Translations under genes and position numbers: made by a program
The notes under the pieces: generated by a model
Told to the model about the DNA's origin: nothing
The model's input: the letters and a program-made list of their open reading frames with translations, nothing else
The model's database searches: none
Virus record (IMG/VR): IMGVR_UViG_3300025276_000098
Span: 1 to 33,938 of that record
From: a virus
DNA: 33,938 nucleotides
Direction: 5' to 3' (one strand)
In this document: positions 27,610 through 33,938 of the stretch, one piece after another
Layout of the letters: each line of letters starts with the position of its first letter
Position numbering within the stretch: the stretch's first letter is position 1

Positions 27610-28284
27610 ATGAGTAAAGCAGGGCCATGGTCATTCAGTCGGATCAAAGCATTCGAGCAATGCCCTAAACAATTCTACCACGAAAAGGTACTCAAGCAGT
27701 ATCCGTTTAGACCGACTGAGGCCATGCGCTATGGTAGTGATTTTCACAAGGCGTGTGAGAAATACATAGGTGAGGGCACGCCTATCCCTGCTAAGTTTGG
27801 TTTCATAAAGCCGACACTCGATTCTTTGAACCGTAAGAAAGGTAAGAAGATCGTCGAGCAGAAGCTAGGGTTGACCGCTGACCTAGAACCGTGCAGCTTC
27901 TTTGCCAAAGATGTTTGGTTTCGAGGTATTGTTGACCTTGCAATCATAGACGAGGATACTGGTACGGGTTGGATCATAGACTACAAGACAGGAAAGTCTG
28001 CCAAGTACGCCGACAAGGGACAGCTTGAGTTGATGGCACTTACAATATTTAAGCATTACCCAAAGGTTACTAATCTAAAAGCAGGGCTACTCTTTGTAAT
28101 AGCTAAGAGCCTTGTCAAAGCAGAATATGAAATTGACTTACAGCAAGTTCTTTGGAGCAAATGGTTGTCGAACTATGCTAAACTAGAGAAAGCGTTTGAA
28201 GTAGATGTGTGGAACCCCCGCCCGTCAGGACTTTGCAGACGCCACTGCCAAGTAATTGAATGTCCTCATAACGGAGCAAGCTGA
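27610..28284 (+). CDS. Cas4/RecB-like PD-(D/E)xK nuclease with probable Fe-S cluster
   Basis: This 224-residue protein has the Cas4/AddB-type order: SFSRIKAFEQCPKQFYH with Cys18, GSDFHKACE with His46, FRGIVDLAI with Asp109, IIDYKTGK with Asp124 and Lys126, and the QxxxY-like segment GQLELMALTIFKHY with Gln138. The C-terminal cysteines are at 209, 213 and 218 (LCRRHC and ECPHNG). Cys18 plus the three C-terminal cysteines would form the 4Fe-4S cluster known from Cas4 and AddB. Such phage proteins act as 5'-3' exonucleases in recombination or replication. Host DNA degradation is possible. No cas genes are nearby. Confidence 0.85.
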   Translation: MSKAGPWSFSRIKAFEQCPKQFYHEKVLKQYPFRPTEAMRYGSDFHKACEKYIGEGTPIPAKFGFIKPTLDSLNRKKGKKIVEQKLGLTADLEPCSFFAKDVWFRGIVDLAIIDEDTGTGWIIDYKTGKSAKYADKGQLELMALTIFKHYPKVTNLKAGLLFVIAKSLVKAEYEIDLQQVLWSKWLSNYAKLEKAFEVDVWNPRPSGLCRRHCQVIECPHNGAS

Positions 28285-28571
28285 TGCCATACAAAAACAA
28301 GAAACGCCCGTACAAGAAAGAGTACGACCAACAGGTAGAACGTGGCGAACACAAAAATCGCATGGAACGCCAGAAAGCTAGGCGCAAAATGGATAAGACA
28401 GGCAAAGATGCCAACAAGAATGGCAAAGCCGACAAGCGGGAAGGCAAGGATATCGCTCACAAGAAACCGCTAAGTAAAGGTGGGACTAACAAGGATGGTG
28501 TATCCGTCCAAAGCAAAAAGAAAAACCGCGCGGCTGGCGGTGCTATAAGTAGCCCAAAGAAAAAAAAGTAG
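28284..28571 (+). CDS. Basic HNH-like conserved phage protein
   Basis: The 95-residue protein is over one third Lys/Arg. The core DIAHKKPLSKGGTNKDGVSV (about 56-75), followed by SKKKNR, matches the pattern of a small HNH-like phage family (DHxxPLSKGGxN...NR), though the usual first Asp of the DH pair is Ala here. That change may abolish catalysis. It begins within the stop of the nuclease gene (TGATG). Its own TAG stop is part of a palindrome copy, giving tandem stops TAG-TGA. Confidence 0.6.
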   Translation: MPYKNKKRPYKKEYDQQVERGEHKNRMERQKARRKMDKTGKDANKNGKADKREGKDIAHKKPLSKGGTNKDGVSVQSKKKNRAAGGAISSPKKKK

Positions 28572-28581
28572 TGACTCACTA
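28567..28581. repeat. Palindrome copy 9 (exact, overlaps a stop codon)
   Basis: GTAGTGACTCACTAC supplies the stop of the HNH-like gene. It lies 14 bases before the helicase ATG, with GGAGAACAAC in between. It is the rightmost exact copy. Confidence 0.9.
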
Positions 28582-28595
28582 CTACGGAGAACAAC

Positions 28596-30131
28596 ATGAA
28601 GATTCTACGGGATAAAGCAATACTGCTGAAGGTTCGTAACCCTAAACAGATCACAGCAGTAATCCCTAAAAGTAAGGAATTACCAATGAACAAAGTCGTC
28701 GTTAACTGGGGCTTAGAAGAAGCTCATACCCTACGAGGGTTAAATATAAACGTACCGTCACCTATAACTAAACGATACAGTTGGCCGGGACAGTATAGAC
28801 CCTTCGATCATCAGAAAGACACCTCGTCTTTTATGACTATGAACAAGAAGTCGTTCTGCTTTAACGAGCAGGGTACAGGCAAAACCGCATCGGCTATCTG
28901 GGCGGCAGACTATCTTATGTCTCAAGGTAAGATTAAACGTGCGTTAGTAATCTGCCCGCTATCTATAATGGATAGCGCATGGCGTGCAGACTTGTTTTCT
29001 TTTGCCATGCACCGCACGGTAGATGTTGCTCACGGTAGCAAAGAGAAGCGTAAGAAGATCATCAACAGCGGGGCAGAGTTTGTAATTATTAACTATGATG
29101 GTGTCGAAGTCGTTAGCGAAGAGATTGCTAAGGGTGGTTTTGATCTGTTTATTGTTGACGAAGCAACCCACTACAAAAACGCGCAGACTAAACGATGGAA
29201 GACACTGAACAAACTAATCGGCGAGGACGATTGGTTATGGATGATGACGGGTACTCCCGCCGCACAAAGTCCAGTTGATGCTTATGGACTAGCCAAGTTG
29301 GTAAACCCTATGGCGGTGCCGAGGTTCTTTGGATCATGGCGTGATATGGTAATGTGGAAGGTAACTCAATTTAGCTACAAACCAAAAGAAAACTCCAAGG
29401 ATACGGTGTTCCGAGCGTTGCAACCTGCGATCAGGTTTACCAAAGACGAATGCTTAGACCTGCCTGATATGGTCTACACCAAACGCTTTGTCGAGATGAC
29501 CGCACAGCAGAAGAAGTATTATGATACCCTTCGCAAGAAGATGATTATGGAAGTAGCTGGCGAGTCTGTAACAGCCGCTAACGCTGCAATCAGTATGAAC
29601 AAGCTACTTCAGATCAGCGCGGGGGCAGTTTACACCGACGACGGTGATTCGGTAGAGTTCGATATTAAAAACCGATACAAAGTCCTTAAAGAAACAATCG
29701 ACGAGAGCAGTCAAAAGGTTTTAGTGTTTGTTCCGTTTAGGCACACGATAGATATGTTGACAAGCAAGCTGCGAAAAGACGGCGTTACTACCGAGGTCAT
29801 ACGAGGAGATGTCTCTGCATCTAAACGTACTGATATTTTTCGTAGGTTCCAAAGCGACCCTGATCCGAGAGTGCTGGTCATCCAGCCACAATCAGCGGCG
29901 CATGGCGTAACGCTTACGGCGGCTAACACAATCGTATGGTGGGGACCAACGTCTTCCCTTGAGACCTACGCACAAGCCAACGCACGTATTCATCGCGCAG
30001 GTCAGAAGCATAAATGTACTATAATACAATTAGCTGGGTCTCCTGCGGAGAAACGAATTTATCGCATGTTGGACGAGCGTATTAACATACATACAGCTAT
30101 GATAGATTTATACAACGAAGTGCTTGACTAG
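28596..30131 (+). CDS. SNF2-family DNA helicase/translocase
   Basis: This 511-residue superfamily 2 ATPase has a Q-like motif YRPFDHQ (67-73), Walker A NEQGTGKTA (90-98), Ib-type VICPLSIMDSAWR (118-130), motif II DEATHYKN (188-195), motif III MMTGTPA (216-222) and the C-terminal helicase domain. The latter has KVLVFVPFRHTIDML, VLVIQPQSAAHGVTLTAAN and motif VI QANARIHRAGQ. This is the SNF2/HARP-like type that moves on double-stranded DNA and is frequent in phage replication modules with family A polymerases. GGAGAACAAC precedes the ATG. It probably serves replication or fork remodelling; a DnaB-type helicase is not seen in this window. Confidence 0.9.
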   Translation: MKILRDKAILLKVRNPKQITAVIPKSKELPMNKVVVNWGLEEAHTLRGLNINVPSPITKRYSWPGQYRPFDHQKDTSSFMTMNKKSFCFNEQGTGKTASAIWAADYLMSQGKIKRALVICPLSIMDSAWRADLFSFAMHRTVDVAHGSKEKRKKIINSGAEFVIINYDGVEVVSEEIAKGGFDLFIVDEATHYKNAQTKRWKTLNKLIGEDDWLWMMTGTPAAQSPVDAYGLAKLVNPMAVPRFFGSWRDMVMWKVTQFSYKPKENSKDTVFRALQPAIRFTKDECLDLPDMVYTKRFVEMTAQQKKYYDTLRKKMIMEVAGESVTAANAAISMNKLLQISAGAVYTDDGDSVEFDIKNRYKVLKETIDESSQKVLVFVPFRHTIDMLTSKLRKDGVTTEVIRGDVSASKRTDIFRRFQSDPDPRVLVIQPQSAAHGVTLTAANTIVWWGPTSSLETYAQANARIHRAGQKHKCTIIQLAGSPAEKRIYRMLDERINIHTAMIDLYNEVLD

Positions 30132-30180
30132 TCACCATAAGACAGTATAAGACACTATATGTCAGTAATGCGCGTATAAA
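30131..30180 (+). promoter_or_regulatory. Candidate promoter with shared upstream element
   Basis: 30131-30165 repeats the 35-base element found at 17943-17977 (GTCACCATA at the start, ACTATATGTCAG at the end). TATAAA (30175-30180) follows but has no good -35, which would fit an activator-dependent middle promoter for the genes from 30194 on. The gap between helicase and next gene is 62 bases, large for this region. Confidence 0.5.
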
Positions 30181-30193
30181 ATGGAGAACAGCT

Positions 30194-30583
30194 ATGACAA
30201 TACCTGTTGAAAAACTTGTTAGTGCTTACACAAAGATACGCGAAAAGCGTACACAAGTATCGGCCAAGTTCAAAGAAGAAGATGGTGTTCTTTCTGAACA
30301 GCAAGACAAAATCAAAAGAGCTTTGCTGGACTACTGCAAAGATCAAGGAGTAGACAGCGTGCGTACGGGATCAGGTTTGTTCTATCGTACTGTTAAGCAG
30401 CGGTACTGGACAAGTGACTGGGAGTCTATGCACTCGTTTATTATGGACCACAACCTTCCTGACTTTTTTGAAAAGCGTCTCAACCAAACCAATGTACGTC
30501 AATTCATAGAAGAGAACCCTGACTTGCTACCTGCGGGGCTAAATGTGGATTCGGAGTACGTTATCTCTGTAAGGAAAAAATGA
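30194..30583 (+). CDS. Conserved phage replication-region protein, function unknown
   Basis: This 129-residue helical protein begins behind GGAGAACA at the ATG at 30194. Segment LDYCKDQGVDSVRTGSGLFY (45-64), then WESMHSFIMDHNLPDFFEKR (75-94), then VRQFIEENPDLLPAGLNVDS form a pattern I recall from phage genomes next to ssDNA-binding and excisionase-like genes. The N-terminus is a charged coiled coil. Role unknown; context suggests DNA replication or recombination. Confidence 0.6.
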   Translation: MTIPVEKLVSAYTKIREKRTQVSAKFKEEDGVLSEQQDKIKRALLDYCKDQGVDSVRTGSGLFYRTVKQRYWTSDWESMHSFIMDHNLPDFFEKRLNQTNVRQFIEENPDLLPAGLNVDSEYVISVRKK

Positions 30584-30584
30584 A

Positions 30585-30791
30585 ATGCTTACCACTGAAA
30601 CACCTTACTCGAACATTAGGGAAGTTGCAGGGTACTTCAGAGTATCTGTAACAACCATCCGTACTTGGATGCGTAAGGGACTAATACCTGAAAGCAGCTA
30701 CATCAAAATCGGAGAAGTCTACAGATTTAGGCTCGACGAGGTAGAGGCTTCGGTGACCAATGCTAAGAAACCGAAGAAGCGGAAAAACTAA
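30585..30791 (+). CDS. Excisionase-like / MerR-type HTH protein
   Basis: This 68-residue protein is a single winged-helix domain of the excisionase/HTH_17 type: SNIREVAGYFRVSVTTIRTW (9-28), then MRKGLIPESSYIKIGEVYRF with the wing, and a basic tail (KKPKKRKN). AAGGA lies about 10 bases upstream. Such proteins act as excisionases, regulators or replication initiators. No integrase is present in the window, so a regulator or an initiator binding the iterons or palindromes is as likely as an excisionase. Confidence 0.75.
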   Translation: MLTTETPYSNIREVAGYFRVSVTTIRTWMRKGLIPESSYIKIGEVYRFRLDEVEASVTNAKKPKKRKN

Positions 30792-31513
30792 TGCCAGTTA
30801 CGGCGGTTGACAATAACTATATTGATGGGTCTGGTTTAAACCAAATCACCTTGGGGGGTAGGCGTTTTCGCCAATCCGTTGACGGCGAGTACGTCAACGT
30901 AAGTGATGGTCCATTGAATGTAATTATAGTAAACGCCGCAAAGCTGGCCCGTACTTACTATGAAGGTATGTACGATCCAGCAAACCCATCTGCCCCGACA
31001 TGTTGGTCACCAGATACGCAGATACCATCCAATGATGTTCCGACAGACCAAAAGCAAGCTACTCGCTGTATGGACTGCCAACATAACATCAAAGGTTCAA
31101 GCAGCGGTGGGGGCCGCGCTTGCAGGTATTCGCAACGTCTGGCGGTCGTATTGGAAGGGCAGATGGATACAGTTTATCAGATGCGTATCCCCGCTACATC
31201 TATTTTTGGCAAAGATCAAAAAGGTGATATGGCTATGCAAGGCTACTCTAAGTACCTACATAGGCATAAAGCTTCATCACTATCGGTGGTTACACAGGTA
31301 CGTTTTGATGAGGGGTCTGAAACACCTAAACTGTTTTTTAAAGCTGTCCGTGCGCTCAACGAACAAGAACTCAAGAAGGCGCTCGAACAGAAAGGTAGCC
31401 GTGCGGCAAGCATGGCTGCGTTACAGACCATGACGGTTCAATTAGAAACCGCAAGGGACAACTCTCCGTTTACAGAAGTAAGCGGTTTTGAATATAACAA
31501 AGGAGAAGACTAA
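30791..31513 (+). CDS. Zinc-finger protein of the replication module
   Basis: This 240-residue protein carries a probable zinc site: Cys in PTCWSPD (about 70), CMDC (about 92-95) and Cys in GGRACRYSQRLAVV (about 110), the C...CxxC...C pattern. I recall this arrangement, including the final CxxxxRLAV, in phage proteins encoded just before an ssDNA-binding protein. The N-terminus (GGRRFRQSVDGEYV) is also conserved-looking. It is coupled to both neighbours by TAATG. It may be a second single-strand-binding or recombination mediator protein. Confidence 0.6.
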   Translation: MPVTAVDNNYIDGSGLNQITLGGRRFRQSVDGEYVNVSDGPLNVIIVNAAKLARTYYEGMYDPANPSAPTCWSPDTQIPSNDVPTDQKQATRCMDCQHNIKGSSSGGGRACRYSQRLAVVLEGQMDTVYQMRIPATSIFGKDQKGDMAMQGYSKYLHRHKASSLSVVTQVRFDEGSETPKLFFKAVRALNEQELKKALEQKGSRAASMAALQTMTVQLETARDNSPFTEVSGFEYNKGED

Positions 31514-32214
31514 TGGCAGCAGCCAAACCAATGCTAATCAAAGGCGTCGAAGCTCATTACCCGCGTCTTAATCAGACCTATAAATTTGATAGGAGCGTTC
31601 TTCCTAACGGAAAGACAGTGCCTTGTGGTCCTACCGAAGAGAATGCAAAGTACGATACGAAGTTTCGTATGAACGATGCACAGGCAAAAGAATTGTATAA
31701 CGCCATGAAAGCTGCATACAAGGAAGCAGCCCAATCAAGCTGGCCTGAAATGCCGAAGCATACCGAAGTGTTTGAAAGGGATGCAGATGGTATGTACATT
31801 GGCTCTGCTCAACTAAAGGGTCAGTACTCTGGTACGGTTACCGATAAGCCCCTACACGTTGACTCAAAGAACAGAAAACTACCCTCTGACTTTGAACTCA
31901 CGCATGGCAGTACTGTAAATATAGCAGTGGCTCTTGTACCGTACAACATGACTTCTCATGGTGTATCACTACGGATAAAAGCTGTGCAGGTTATAGCTCT
32001 AGCGGTGAAGAAACAACATTCTCCGTTTGATACGCAAGAAGGTTTTTCTCTCGACGAGGATGACCCGTCTGCTATATTTGGGGATGTAGTTGAGTCTGCC
32101 CCTGCTGAAGTAGACGAAGTGCCTACACCGAAAAAGGTCGCCAAGAAGAAAGAGGCTGCTCCCTCTACTGAAGAGGCGGACCTTTCATCTATCGTTGACG
32201 ATTGGGACGACTAA
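31513..32214 (+). CDS. Single-stranded DNA-binding protein (gp2.5/DUF2815-like)
   Basis: This 233-residue protein has a beta-rich OB-type core (KGVEAHYPRLNQTYKF, 10-25; GSAQLKGQYSGTVTDKPLHV; DFELTHGSTVNIAVALVPYN; GVSLRIKAVQVI). An acidic C-terminal tail (about 175-233) ends in DLSSIVDDWDD. Acidic tails ending near an aromatic residue are typical of phage SSBs such as T7 gp2.5 and recruit polymerase and helicase. The Lys-rich KKVAKKKE before the tail is a little unusual. It starts in a TAATG overlap behind AAAGGAGA. It probably coats the lagging strand in the replisome with the polymerase at 25583. Confidence 0.75.
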   Translation: MAAAKPMLIKGVEAHYPRLNQTYKFDRSVLPNGKTVPCGPTEENAKYDTKFRMNDAQAKELYNAMKAAYKEAAQSSWPEMPKHTEVFERDADGMYIGSAQLKGQYSGTVTDKPLHVDSKNRKLPSDFELTHGSTVNIAVALVPYNMTSHGVSLRIKAVQVIALAVKKQHSPFDTQEGFSLDEDDPSAIFGDVVESAPAEVDEVPTPKKVAKKKEAAPSTEEADLSSIVDDWDD

Positions 32215-32245
32215 CTTAACAGGTAGTCGTTAGTTAACGGTAGAT

Positions 32246-32286
32246 TGCCGTGGTGGGATTTCGTGTCCTTTCTACCCACCACGGCA
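32246..32286 (+). promoter_or_regulatory. Long hairpin in the leader of the primase gene
   Basis: A perfect 12-bp stem (TGCCGTGGTGGG with CCCACCACGGCA) closes a 17-base pyrimidine-rich loop. It lies between the SSB stop and the primase ribosome site (TTGGAGC), ending 18 bases before the ATG. There is no T-run. It may be a processing site or an attenuator lowering primase expression relative to SSB. Confidence 0.65.
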
Positions 32287-32304
32287 CACTTTGGAGCAGC
32301 AACA

Positions 32305-33938
32305 ATGAAAACATTAGAATTTTTAAGGGGGGTACTGAGTAGTGAAGGCCACTACTGCGTGTTCGCCTCTAAAGACGATACCCGTATACAGGAGTTCTAC
32401 GATACTCTTGAAGAGGTAGAACGCGCGGCCAACAAGTATGCTGCGGAAGGATTAAACACATACTTCGCTCTTAGTACATTTAAAGAGCCGACCAAGAATG
32501 CAGGGCGAAAAGCCCAGAACGCGTACGAGTTGAAGTCTCTATTTCTCGACTTGGATGTTGGCTCGTTGAAAGAGTACCCTACGCAGAAGGCGGCGGTGGA
32601 CGCCCTACGTGCTTTCTGCAAGAAGCTTTCCCTGCCTAAACCTATGATGGTCAACAGCGGAAACGGGGTGCATGTGTACTGGCCCCTTACCGAAGCAGTT
32701 TCGGCAGAGCAGTGGGTGGTAGAAGCTCAACGGCTAAAGCAAGCATGTGTGGATAACGGCCTTCGTGCTGACCCCGTAGTCACTGCTAACCTTGCGCAAG
32801 TCCTACGTGTCCCCGGTACTTATAACTGCAAGAGTGACCCACCCCTACCCGTAGAACTGTTTGGCGTTTCTATGCCTGACCCTGTGGTGTTAGAAGATTT
32901 TACGTCCAATCTGGGTGTGCTTACGATGCCAGTTACCACGCTTGATCTAGGTACTGACGCACTCTACGAAGCGTACGCAGACAACTCTGAGAATGTTTTT
33001 AAGACTATTATAAAGAAGACCGCTGAAGGGCGTGGTTGTGAGCAGCTAAGGTTTATAGCGACGCACCAGTCTGAGGTCAGCGAACCGCTGTGGCGTGCGG
33101 GGTTATCTATTGCAAAGTTTTGTATAGATGGGGACGTAGCCGCAAAGAAGATTTCTAGCAAACACCCCGACTACAACGAAGCAGCTATGCGCAAGAAGTT
33201 AGATGAGATCAAGGGCCCGTATACTTGCGCACGCTTTGACGAGTTAAACGAAGGCGTCTGTAAAGACTGCTCACTACAAGGCGAGATCAAATCGCCGATT
33301 GTGCTGGGTAGGCGTGTTCGAGAGTCCGATGGTGATGTGACAGTACTCGCGTCCGTTGTTAAGGGCGGAGTAAAGAAGTCTGAAAAATTTGACATACCCG
33401 AATATCCTGCACCCTATTTCCGTGGCGCAGCGGGGGGCGTGTTCCTACGCAGTAGCAATGCTGATGGGGATATAGAAGAAGACCTTGTTTATCACCACGA
33501 CATCTACATTACTAGGCGTCTACACGATATTGAACTGGGCGAGACATTGGTGTTTCGTCTGCATTTGCCGAGAGATGGCGTACGTCAATTTAACGTACCA
33601 CTTGCACAAGTAACCTCTCGTGAGGAATTTCGTAAGTGCATGGCTAAGGAAGGCGTAACCGCACATGGGAAGGCACTAGATAAACTAATGACATATACAA
33701 CAAAATGGGTAGACGAACTACAACGCACGACTACAGCAGATGAGGCGCATCGCCAATTCGGTTGGGCTGACGATACTATGGAGTCGTTTGTGTTGGGAGA
33801 CAAGTTAGTCACGGCGACAGACGTAGACTTTAACCCGTCTTCATCGGCCACAGCAGGGCTGATAGATGCATTCGAGCCGAAAGGTACGCGCGAGAAGAAC
33901 CTTGAGCTGTTGGAGTTCTACAACAAACCGGGGTACGA
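32305..33938 (+). CDS. Archaeo-eukaryotic-type primase with DUF927-like C-terminus (partial)
   Basis: The ATG at 32305 behind TTGGAGC opens a frame running off the right edge after 544 residues. The N-terminal domain is an AEP primase: FLDLDVG with metal ligands Asp82 and Asp84, VNSGNGVHVYWPL with the Ser-x-His motif ending in His123, Asp156, and VLRVPGTYN (166-174), as in RepB/NrS-1-type phage primases. Around 220-350 a Cys-containing linker region follows. At about 485 FGWADDTMESFVLG resembles the start of DUF927, an ATPase module often fused to such primases. Primase-helicase for fork priming is the likely role; the helicase part lies mostly outside the window. Confidence 0.85.
   Translation, partial: MKTLEFLRGVLSSEGHYCVFASKDDTRIQEFYDTLEEVERAANKYAAEGLNTYFALSTFKEPTKNAGRKAQNAYELKSLFLDLDVGSLKEYPTQKAAVDALRAFCKKLSLPKPMMVNSGNGVHVYWPLTEAVSAEQWVVEAQRLKQACVDNGLRADPVVTANLAQVLRVPGTYNCKSDPPLPVELFGVSMPDPVVLEDFTSNLGVLTMPVTTLDLGTDALYEAYADNSENVFKTIIKKTAEGRGCEQLRFIATHQSEVSEPLWRAGLSIAKFCIDGDVAAKKISSKHPDYNEAAMRKKLDEIKGPYTCARFDELNEGVCKDCSLQGEIKSPIVLGRRVRESDGDVTVLASVVKGGVKKSEKFDIPEYPAPYFRGAAGGVFLRSSNADGDIEEDLVYHHDIYITRRLHDIELGETLVFRLHLPRDGVRQFNVPLAQVTSREEFRKCMAKEGVTAHGKALDKLMTYTTKWVDELQRTTTADEAHRQFGWADDTMESFVLGDKLVTATDVDFNPSSSATAGLIDAFEPKGTREKNLELLEFYNKPGY

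Noticed and set aside
27610-28284. Cas4-like gene as part of a CRISPR system
   Set aside because: No other cas gene or repeat array is present; the gene sits in a phage replication module.
16527-28581. Palindrome copies as a CRISPR array
   Set aside because: Copies are 35 bases to several kilobases apart, lie partly inside genes, and have no uniform spacers or cas genes.
30585-30791. Excisionase-like gene as proof of a temperate phage
   Set aside because: No integrase or att-like repeat is visible in the window, and small HTH proteins of this type serve many roles.
32339-32355. GTAGTGAAGGCCACTAC near the start of the primase gene
   Set aside because: It has 6-bp arms but a 5-base centre instead of one; it is too different to count as a palindrome copy, although its place near a start codon is suggestive.
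1-33938. tRNA genes
   Set aside because: I looked for T-loop-like TTCGAATCC segments; the one near 17142 lies in a coding frame and no cloverleaf can be built around it.

Overview
The window is a 33.9 kb piece of a tailed-phage genome, most like the uncultured marine phages known from metagenomes. It has a complete head module (small and large terminase, P22-type portal, scaffold, HK97-fold capsid) and a complete phage replication module (family A DNA polymerase, SNF2 helicase, archaeo-eukaryotic primase, ssDNA-binding protein, nucleases). I see no rRNA, tRNA, integrase, insertion sequence or CRISPR array. The adaptor-like and P22-tail-accessory-like proteins and the lack of tape-measure or sheath genes suggest a short-tailed (podovirus-like) virion. 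The host cannot be read from the sequence. Both ends are open: a tail gene runs off the left edge and the primase off the right edge.

Late region (1-16.2 kb, almost all minus strand). Read in transcription order (right to left): small terminase, large terminase, portal, a small protein, a GroES-like co-chaperonin, scaffold, head proteins, major capsid protein and a UUCG-loop terminator. A run of small virion proteins, several very lysine-rich micro-proteins, two connector-like proteins and glycine-rich tail or fibre proteins follow. A two-gene plus-strand cassette (13423-14054) interrupts the module between large terminase and portal.

Control region (16.2-18.1 kb). A minus-strand sigma70-like promoter (TTGAAA-17-TATACT) drives the terminases. 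Plus-strand promoters drive the early genes. About 700 bases without a convincing gene (17397-18107) hold a terminator, palindrome-bearing direct repeats, an array of TAATGTTCC/GGAACATTA iterons in opposing orientations that resembles a replication origin, and a strong TTGACA-17-TATTAT promoter.

Early region (16.6-33.9 kb, plus strand). First come small unknown proteins and a zinc ribbon. A DUF3150-like / MoxR AAA+ ATPase / HExxH-VWA cassette with two unknown neighbours follows. Then come a VRR-NUC nuclease, an HTH protein, several micro-proteins, an HTH-DUF6378 protein, DNA polymerase, a Cas4-like Fe-S nuclease, an HNH-like basic protein, the SNF2 helicase, an excisionase-like HTH protein, a zinc-finger protein, an ssDNA-binding protein and the primase. 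Genes are packed with TAATG and ATGA overlaps.

The most striking signal is a 15-bp palindrome, GTAGTGASTCACTAC. I found nine exact copies and three degraded ones, all between 16.5 and 28.6 kb in the early half and none in the late region. Copies sit at gene borders just upstream of the ribosome site, in the putative origin region, and in frame inside four genes. It looks like the binding site of a dedicated regulator or partition/replication factor of this phage. Function names rest on motif reading and remembered family resemblance; no database search was run.
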